A DNA stretch of 37,266 bases, taken from Candidatus Limivivens merdigallinarum. GTDB lineage: Bacteria; Bacillota; Clostridia; Lachnospirales; Lachnospiraceae. Below the pieces are notes generated by a model. That model saw only the letters and a list, made by a program, of their open reading frames with translations, did no database searches and was not told where the DNA came from. The first letter of the stretch is position 1. Each line of letters starts with the position of its first letter. Location: positions 1 to 37,266 of the forward strand of contig DVFT01000099.1 of assembly GCA_018713105.1 (NCBI GenBank), in the 5' to 3' direction. A program made the translations under genes and the position numbers. This document shows, one piece after another, positions 32,980 to 37,266 of this stretch.

Positions 32980-35166
32980 ATGTGGAAAGACTATTCGTTC
33001 AGCTATATCAAAAACAACCGTTCCTCCAGCGTATCCGTCCTGATCGCCGCTTTTCTCGCAGCGCTTTTTTTGTCGCTGCTTTGCGGAAGCTTTTACAATC
33101 TTTGGAAGTATGAGGTTGAAAGGATTGAGATCGAGGAGGGAAACTGGCAGAGCCGGATTGAGGGAACCTTTGACCGAGACGACGTGGAAGCGCTTAAGGG
33201 CTTTGCCACGTTAAAGGATGTGACAGTGGAGGACGGCAGTATCTGGCTTCGTTTTGAACGTATGTGGGATGTCTTGGGGGACACGCCGAAGATCGCCAGG
33301 CTTTTGGGAGTCTCAGAGGAGAAGATTTCCTATCACTATGGGCTTTTGGCGATGTATCTGATCCGGGATGGCAGGGATACGGCGCAGAGGATGGTGTTTC
33401 CGGTAGTTCTTCTGGTCACGGTCCTGGCGGCGGTCTCGCTGATCGTGATGCTCCATTATCCCTTTGCGGTGTCCATGAATGCGAGGGTTCATCAGTTTGG
33501 CATCTTTTCCAGCATCGGAGCTACGCCGAAGCAGATCCGGGCTTGTCTGATGCAGGAGGCAGCCATATTGTGCACGCCGCCCATTCTGGCAGGAACCCTG
33601 CTGGGGATCCTGGGGAGCAGAGGGCTGGTGTGTTTGAGCAATCAGTTGGGAAGCGGCGTGCCGGGCAGGCATGAAGCAGTGTTTGGCTACCATCCCCTGA
33701 TATTGGCGCTGACCCTGCTGGCGATCGTCCTCACGGTCGGGATTTCCGCATGGATGCCAGCCAGAACCGTAAGCAGGCTTACGCCCTTGGAGGCGATCCG
33801 GGATATGGGCGAGCTGAAGCTGAAGCGGCGGAAACATTCTCCCATCCTTCGGAAGCTGTTCGGTGTGGAGGGAGAGCTTGCGGGAAATGCATGGAAAGCA
33901 CAGAAAAAGGCGCTGAGGCTGGCGTCGTTTTCCCTGACCATTTCCCTGATGGCGTTTATCCTGATGCTCTGCTTTTTTACCATGTCAGAGATCAGCACCA
34001 GGGAAACGTATTTTGAACGGTATCAGGATATCTGGGATCTCTACGTCACGGTCAAGGATACTGAGGTGGATTCCGTGGAGCAGCTATCAGAAATCCGAAG
34101 CCTTTCTGGTGTGGAGCGTGTCATTGGGTATCAGAAAGCGGCGGCGAAGAGCATGATCGGAGAGGAAGACCTAAGCGAAGAATTGAAAGCATTGGGCGGG
34201 CTTGAAGGCGCAGAGGAGAGCAGTGTCCAAAGGACGGAGGACGGCTATCTGATCAACGCTCCCATCCTGATCCTGGATGATGCGAGTTTTTTGGCCTACT
34301 GTGAGGAACAAGGAATCCCGGAAACGCTTGACGGAGCGGTGATCTTCAATCGGATCCGGGACGTGACCAATCCGGATTTCCGTCATCCCAGATATCTGCC
34401 TTACACAAAAGGAGAAAACGAGACCGCTCTGCTGAAATCGGCGGATGGAGAGAAGACGGTCCAACTCTCGGTCCTTGCCTATGCAGAAACCCTTCCGGCT
34501 CTTAGGGAAGAGTATGGGAACATCGACTATTATGAGATGGTGCATATTGTCCCGGCATCGTTGTGGCGGGAGATCAAGGGAGAGATCGGCGGTGCGGAGA
34601 AAGACAGCTATCTCTGCGTTCTGGGAGAAGGAACGGCGACGCTGGAGGGGCTTCAAGAACTTGGGACGGAGGTCGGGAACATTCTGGAAACGAGGTACAC
34701 GGTGGAAAGTGAGAACCGCATCCAGGAACAGCTGGACAATGACCGTCAGATCCAGGGGATGAAACTTATTTTTGGCGGCATCTGCGTATTGTTGGCAGTC
34801 ATCGGCATCGGCAATGTGTTTTCCAACACGCTGGGATTTGTACGTCAACGGAAAAGGGAGATTGCCAGGTATCTGTCGGTGGGAATGACGCCTGGGGAAA
34901 TCCGGAAGATGTTTGCCATTGAAGCTCTGATCATTGCGGGGCGCCCGATCTTGCTGTCCGCGGTTTTGACTGCTCTGGCAGTATGGGGGATGCTTCGGAT
35001 GAGTTATCTGGAGGCAGCGGTATTTTTTGCAGAAGCACCGGTTCTTCCGGCTGCGTTGTTCGTTTTGGCAATCCTGGCGTTTGTAGCGCTTGCCTATGGT
35101 CTTGGGTGGCGCAGTGTGCAGCGGTTCAATCTGGCTGAGGTTTTGCGGGATGATACGGTGATGTGA
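32980..35166 (+). CDS. FtsX-like ABC transporter permease
   Basis: 728 aa; N-terminal TM, FGIFSSIGATPKQIRACLMQEA, MPARTVSRLTPLEAIR, FVRQRKREIARYLSVGMTPGEIRKMFAIEALII, large extracytoplasmic domain. Confidence 0.92.
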   Translation: MWKDYSFSYIKNNRSSSVSVLIAAFLAALFLSLLCGSFYNLWKYEVERIEIEEGNWQSRIEGTFDRDDVEALKGFATLKDVTVEDGSIWLRFERMWDVLGDTPKIARLLGVSEEKISYHYGLLAMYLIRDGRDTAQRMVFPVVLLVTVLAAVSLIVMLHYPFAVSMNARVHQFGIFSSIGATPKQIRACLMQEAAILCTPPILAGTLLGILGSRGLVCLSNQLGSGVPGRHEAVFGYHPLILALTLLAIVLTVGISAWMPARTVSRLTPLEAIRDMGELKLKRRKHSPILRKLFGVEGELAGNAWKAQKKALRLASFSLTISLMAFILMLCFFTMSEISTRETYFERYQDIWDLYVTVKDTEVDSVEQLSEIRSLSGVERVIGYQKAAAKSMIGEEDLSEELKALGGLEGAEESSVQRTEDGYLINAPILILDDASFLAYCEEQGIPETLDGAVIFNRIRDVTNPDFRHPRYLPYTKGENETALLKSADGEKTVQLSVLAYAETLPALREEYGNIDYYEMVHIVPASLWREIKGEIGGAEKDSYLCVLGEGTATLEGLQELGTEVGNILETRYTVESENRIQEQLDNDRQIQGMKLIFGGICVLLAVIGIGNVFSNTLGFVRQRKREIARYLSVGMTPGEIRKMFAIEALIIAGRPILLSAVLTALAVWGMLRMSYLEAAVFFAEAPVLPAALFVLAILAFVALAYGLGWRSVQRFNLAEVLRDDTVM

Positions 35167-35574
35167 AGGTTTGTCCCAATATTGCCAGAAGGCAGTCCGG
35201 TGGAACTTATTCAAGTTTTTTGAAGTCTGAGAGTTCTGCCGGGCTGTTTTTCTTTTTTGCTGTTTTGGGTTGGATGACATGGTAGGCAGATGGTTTTGTT
35301 GGATAGGAGTAATTTGTATGGGTACAATGCAGAAAAGGAGAATATAGACGGAAACAAATAGTTGGATACGATTCGAAAAAGCCCAGCAAACCAAAAAGAA
35401 TGATTAAAACCAGACAAGCAGTTCCCTTTAAGTAAGAGTCCCTGCTCAAGGAAACAGTCCGACATAAAATCAAGACTATGAAAAGCCTGGATTTTACGGG
35501 AACGTTTGCTTCTTAAGAGTAGGGAGCCGAAAACCGGCAAGGACCGCTTCGCAGATGCATACAGAGAAATCAGA

Positions 35575-35928
35575 CTATTCGTTCTGAGAAAAAGGGACGA
35601 GATTGGAATTTTGTGCCTTGTACTCCGATCCCCAATCCCACATAGCATCCAGAATGGGTTTCAGGCTGCGTCCTAATTCTGTCAAGCTGTATTCTACACG
35701 GGGAGGAACCTCTGCATAGACCTTTCGGCTGACCAATCCTTTTTCCTCCATATCGCGAAGCTGGGCGGTCAGCACCTTCTGGGAGACATTCCCGATGGAT
35801 TTCTTCAATTCACCGAAGCGTTTGGTACCGGGCATCAGGTCACGAAGGATGAGAACCTTCCATTTATCACCGATCAGCATGAGTGTGGTTTCCACCGGGC
35901 AGGCGGGCAGTTCTTTCGCTGTCTGCAT
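35575..35928 (-). CDS. HxlR family winged-helix transcriptional regulator
   Basis: ATG 35928 with AAAGGAGG upstream: MQTAKELPACPVETTLMLIGDKWKVLILRDLMPGTKRFGELKKSIGNVSQKVLTAQLRDMEEKGLVSRKVYAEVPPRVEYSLTELG. Confidence 0.93.
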   Translation of the reverse strand: MQTAKELPACPVETTLMLIGDKWKVLILRDLMPGTKRFGELKKSIGNVSQKVLTAQLRDMEEKGLVSRKVYAEVPPRVEYSLTELGRSLKPILDAMWDWGSEYKAQNSNLVPFSQNE

Positions 35929-36013
35929 GGCGCGTGCGCCTCCTTTCAATAGTTTCCTTTTGGTAACTACAGTACAAAAATGTGCCTGCTTTACGAATGA
36001 TGCTTACGGGACT

Positions 36014-36042
36014 ATTATAAGGTTACAGGAGTAAGATTGCAA
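36014..36042 (-). promoter_or_regulatory. Sigma-A type promoter for the HxlR gene
   Basis: Minus strand TTGCAA (36037-36042) - 17 bp - TATAAT (36014-36019). Confidence 0.65.
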
Positions 36043-36148
36043 GCCCCAAACATCGCGGTGTTTGCCGGACGGATGCATCCGTATGTCTGCTTGGCTCGCT
36101 GCCCGCAGGAATAAAGAATAGAGAATAGGAGAAACGGAGGACTCAAAG

Positions 36149-37063
36149 ATGCTTGGATGGAGGATTCCTAAATTGGCGAATGAGCCAGGACAGATTGAAA
36201 AACTGAAAGAGGCGCTTGAAACTTCAGATGCCGTCCTTGTAGGAGCGGGAGCAGGGCTGTCTGCCTCCGCTGGCTTTTCCTACGCAGGAGAGCGTTTTGA
36301 ACGGTATTTCGGGGACTTTGCCGCAAGGTACCATTTTACAGATATGTATTCCGGCGGCTTTTATCCTTACGATACTTTGGAAGAGCACTGGGCATATTGG
36401 AGCAGATATATTTACATCAACCGTTATCTGGACGCACCCAAACCGGTGTACGAACAACTGTATGGGCTGGTCAAAGAAAAGGATTATTTCGTGCTGTCCA
36501 CGAATGTGGATCACTGCTTTCAGAAAGCAGGATTTGAGAAGCACCGTCTGTTTTATACCCAGGGGGACTACGGGCTGTTCCAGTGCAGCGAACCCTGCCA
36601 TCAGGCAACCTATGACAATGCCGATGTGATCCGAAGGATGGTTAAGGCTCAGGGGTATGAAATCTTAGAGAACGGAGAACTGGGGCTGCCCAAAGGAAGA
36701 GAGACGCTTAGGAGGATCCCTTCCGAACTGGTTCCCCATTGCCCGAAGTGCGGGAAGCCCATGAGCATGAACCTCAGGGCAGACAGTACCTTTGTGGAGG
36801 ACGAGGGATGGCACAGGGCTTCCGAGCGGTACAGTGACTTTCTGCGCAGGCACAGAAACGTCAAGGTTTTATTTCTCGAATTGGGAGTCGGTTTCAACAC
36901 CCCCGGTATCATCAAATATCCTTTCTGGCAGATGACATATCAGAATCCGGAGGCAACGTATGCGTGTATCAATTACGGGGATGCGGCGGCACCGAAAGAG
37001 ATTGCAGGAAGGTCAATCTGTATTAATGGGGATATTGGGGAGGTATTAAAAAAATTAAAATGA
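36149..37063 (+). CDS. Sir2-family NAD-dependent protein, resembling class M sirtuins (SirTM)
   Basis: 304 aa; VLVGAGAGLSASAGFSYAG, VLSTNVDHCFQKAGF, FYTQGDYGLFQCSEPCH with HCPKCGKPM (four Cys, Zn), LFLELGVGFNTPGIIKYPFW. Confidence 0.88.
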   Translation: MLGWRIPKLANEPGQIEKLKEALETSDAVLVGAGAGLSASAGFSYAGERFERYFGDFAARYHFTDMYSGGFYPYDTLEEHWAYWSRYIYINRYLDAPKPVYEQLYGLVKEKDYFVLSTNVDHCFQKAGFEKHRLFYTQGDYGLFQCSEPCHQATYDNADVIRRMVKAQGYEILENGELGLPKGRETLRRIPSELVPHCPKCGKPMSMNLRADSTFVEDEGWHRASERYSDFLRRHRNVKVLFLELGVGFNTPGIIKYPFWQMTYQNPEATYACINYGDAAAPKEIAGRSICINGDIGEVLKKLK

Positions 37064-37266
37064 AAATCAGCAGATTCATTGGCTATTCGTTGCCGGGATA
37101 CATTTTATGTCGGTTGCTAAGGTATCAATCGTGTCACAATCGGCTCAGGTGTTTATGCAGGCAGTATGGGGAAATAAAATAATAGCATGCTTTGTCTTGC
37201 TATGATGTATGAAGAAGTCTTTTTTGGGAACTCTTTACGAAAAGGGGCAAGTTCATTGCTTTTTTG

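Noticed and set aside
34171-35394. 407-aa minus-strand ORF antisense to the FtsX-type permease
   Set aside because: Overlaps the well-supported permease; composition (Gln/Pro/Lys/Arg rich) typical of spurious antisense frames.
35207-35648. Minus ORFs (88 and 145 aa) in the AT-richer region between the permease and HxlR genes
   Set aside because: No RBS or recognisable domain and partly overlapping HxlR in another frame; treated as intergenic, though a gene remnant cannot be excluded.
37140-37266. Weak hairpins near the right edge (ATAGCA...TGCTAT and GCAA...TTGC followed by T run)
   Set aside because: Short stems (4-6 bp); not enough to call a terminator or RNA gene, and truncated by the window end.

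Overview
The window looks like a low-to-mid-GC Firmicutes chromosome segment, probably Lachnospiraceae-like and spore-forming. Most of it is ordinary, densely packed genes: a truncated heavy-metal P-type ATPase; a PF09818-type ATPase; a Gre factor; a trehalose PTS locus (treR / treP / treC); an aldo/keto reductase; an RlmI-type methyltransferase; a PflX-like radical SAM protein; general PTS genes (ptsI-crr-ptsH); a polar amino-acid ABC transporter; folC; a zinc-ribbon/TPR membrane protein; the sporulation clusters spoIIAA-spoIIAB-sigF and spoVAA-AB-AC-AD-AE; a heterodimeric ABC exporter with a divergent LysR regulator; a two-component system with an FtsX-type ABC transporter; an HxlR regulator; and a sirtuin resembling class M (SirTM). 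I saw no rRNA, tRNA, CRISPR array, transposase or phage genes. The most unusual observations are: (1) the substrate-binding protein at 15185-16045 reads as a natural circular permutation of the SBP_bac_3 fold (canonical C-terminal part first, N-terminal part second) and has no lipobox cysteine; (2) a repeated GTCAY-N6-GTCATTTT box with identical spacing to a -10 element lies upstream of both the response regulator and the ABC operon of the two-component module; (3) a SmtB/ArsR-like 12-2-12 operator overlaps the start-site region of the metal ATPase promoter; (4) the standalone sirtuin has SirTM-like active-site substitutions; (5) HPr has Arg at position 46 instead of the regulatory Ser. All calls come from reading the sequence; no database search was run.
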